Origin: Lachnoclostridium sp.
Lineage (GTDB): Bacteria; Bacillota_A; Clostridia; Lachnospirales; Lachnospiraceae
Length of the DNA: 6,083 bases
Direction of reading: 5' to 3'
Assembly (NCBI GenBank): GCA_015057755.1
Contig: SVDR01000098.1
Span: 1 to 6,083, forward strand
Positions within the stretch are counted from its first letter, which is position 1; each line of letters begins with the position of its first letter. The notes beneath the pieces were generated by a model. It was given only the letters and a program-made list of their open reading frames with translations. It did not search any database and had not been told where the DNA came from. A program made the translations under genes and the position numbers. Shown piece after piece: positions 5,893 through 6,083 of the stretch.

Positions 5893-6083
5893 CTAAATTG
5901 AGTTTTGCTTAATAAATTCAAACATCAATGATTTAAGTACTGAACGTTGAGATTGGGATAATTTTCTGTAATCAGTTATCAACATTACTTCGTCATTGTT
6001 AAGCATAGTGTTTGTTAATGGTTCCAATTTGTGAGGAATTTCAGTATTACCTATAATATAATCTACAGATGTTTCAAAATAAT
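5893..6083 (-). CDS. XRE-type (helix-turn-helix) regulator, C-terminal part, cut by window edge
   Basis: Reading leftward from the right edge gives 62 residues ending at TAG (5895-5893). They open with YFETSVDYIIGNTEIP, the typical end of a Cro/C1-type HTH domain, where a Y/F-x-V-S-V-D-Y-L-L-G segment closes the last helix of the DNA-binding fold. A linker follows, and then a helical tail (LITDYRKLSQSQRSVLKSLM) of the sort seen in small XRE repressors, likely for dimer contacts. The recognition helix and start lie outside the window, so whether the gene is intact is unknown. It converges on the htpG operon. Its AT-rich composition differs from the genes to the left, which fits an accessory or mobile-element regulator, though this is inference. 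Confidence 0.75.
   Translation of the reverse strand, partial: YFETSVDYIIGNTEIPHKLEPLTNTMLNNDEVMLITDYRKLSQSQRSVLKSLMFEFIKQNSI

Noticed and set aside
5700..5921. 73-residue minus-strand frame crossing the intergenic region
   Set aside because: It needs a TTG start inside the XRE gene in another frame, lacks a ribosome binding site, and runs into the terminator.
1..6083. CRISPR array, insertion sequence, tRNA or known riboswitch
   Set aside because: No regularly spaced repeats, transposase frames, terminal inverted repeats, cloverleaf or conserved riboswitch core was seen on either strand.

Overview
The window looks like chromosomal DNA from a low-to-moderate GC Gram-positive anaerobe of the Clostridia, most likely family Lachnospiraceae. 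Evidence: strong AGGAGG-type ribosome binding sites, sigma-A promoters with exact 17-bp spacers, a perfect CIRCE (HrcA) operator, a long-linker HtpG, a DegV protein ending in a clostridial-type tail, and a small protein resembling the Lachnospiraceae DUF5721 group. Genus and species cannot be fixed from the sequence alone.

Layout. Positions 1-945 hold two minus-strand genes: a YbaK/EbsC-type aminoacyl-tRNA deacylase followed by the N-terminal 136 residues of an M18 aminopeptidase that runs off the left edge. The stretch 946-1105 is a divergent control region with back-to-back sigma-A promoters. Rightward from there lies the DUF5721-like gene (1106-1597), then a perfect CIRCE inverted repeat (1618-1644), a strong promoter (1651-1679) and a leader of about 114 nt. 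A tightly spaced operon follows: htpG (Hsp90), a CPBP/CAAX-type intramembrane metalloprotease and a DegV/FakB-type fatty-acid-binding protein, with gaps of 17 and 13 nt. It is closed by an 11-bp hairpin terminator at 5670-5697. Beyond that the DNA becomes visibly AT-rich and holds little until 5893-6083, the C-terminal 62 residues of an XRE-type regulator on the minus strand, entering from the right.

How it may work together. The CIRCE sits just in front of the htpG promoter, so the Hsp90 chaperone and the two envelope/lipid-related genes behind it are probably derepressed together when HrcA loses activity under protein-folding stress. In Bacillus subtilis htpG is not an HrcA target, so this wiring is the most interesting point of the window. 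The linkage suggests a combined response of cytosolic chaperone, membrane proteolysis and fatty-acid handling, but that is inference from gene order and the operator. I saw no CRISPR array, tRNA, rRNA, insertion sequence or clear new multi-gene system.
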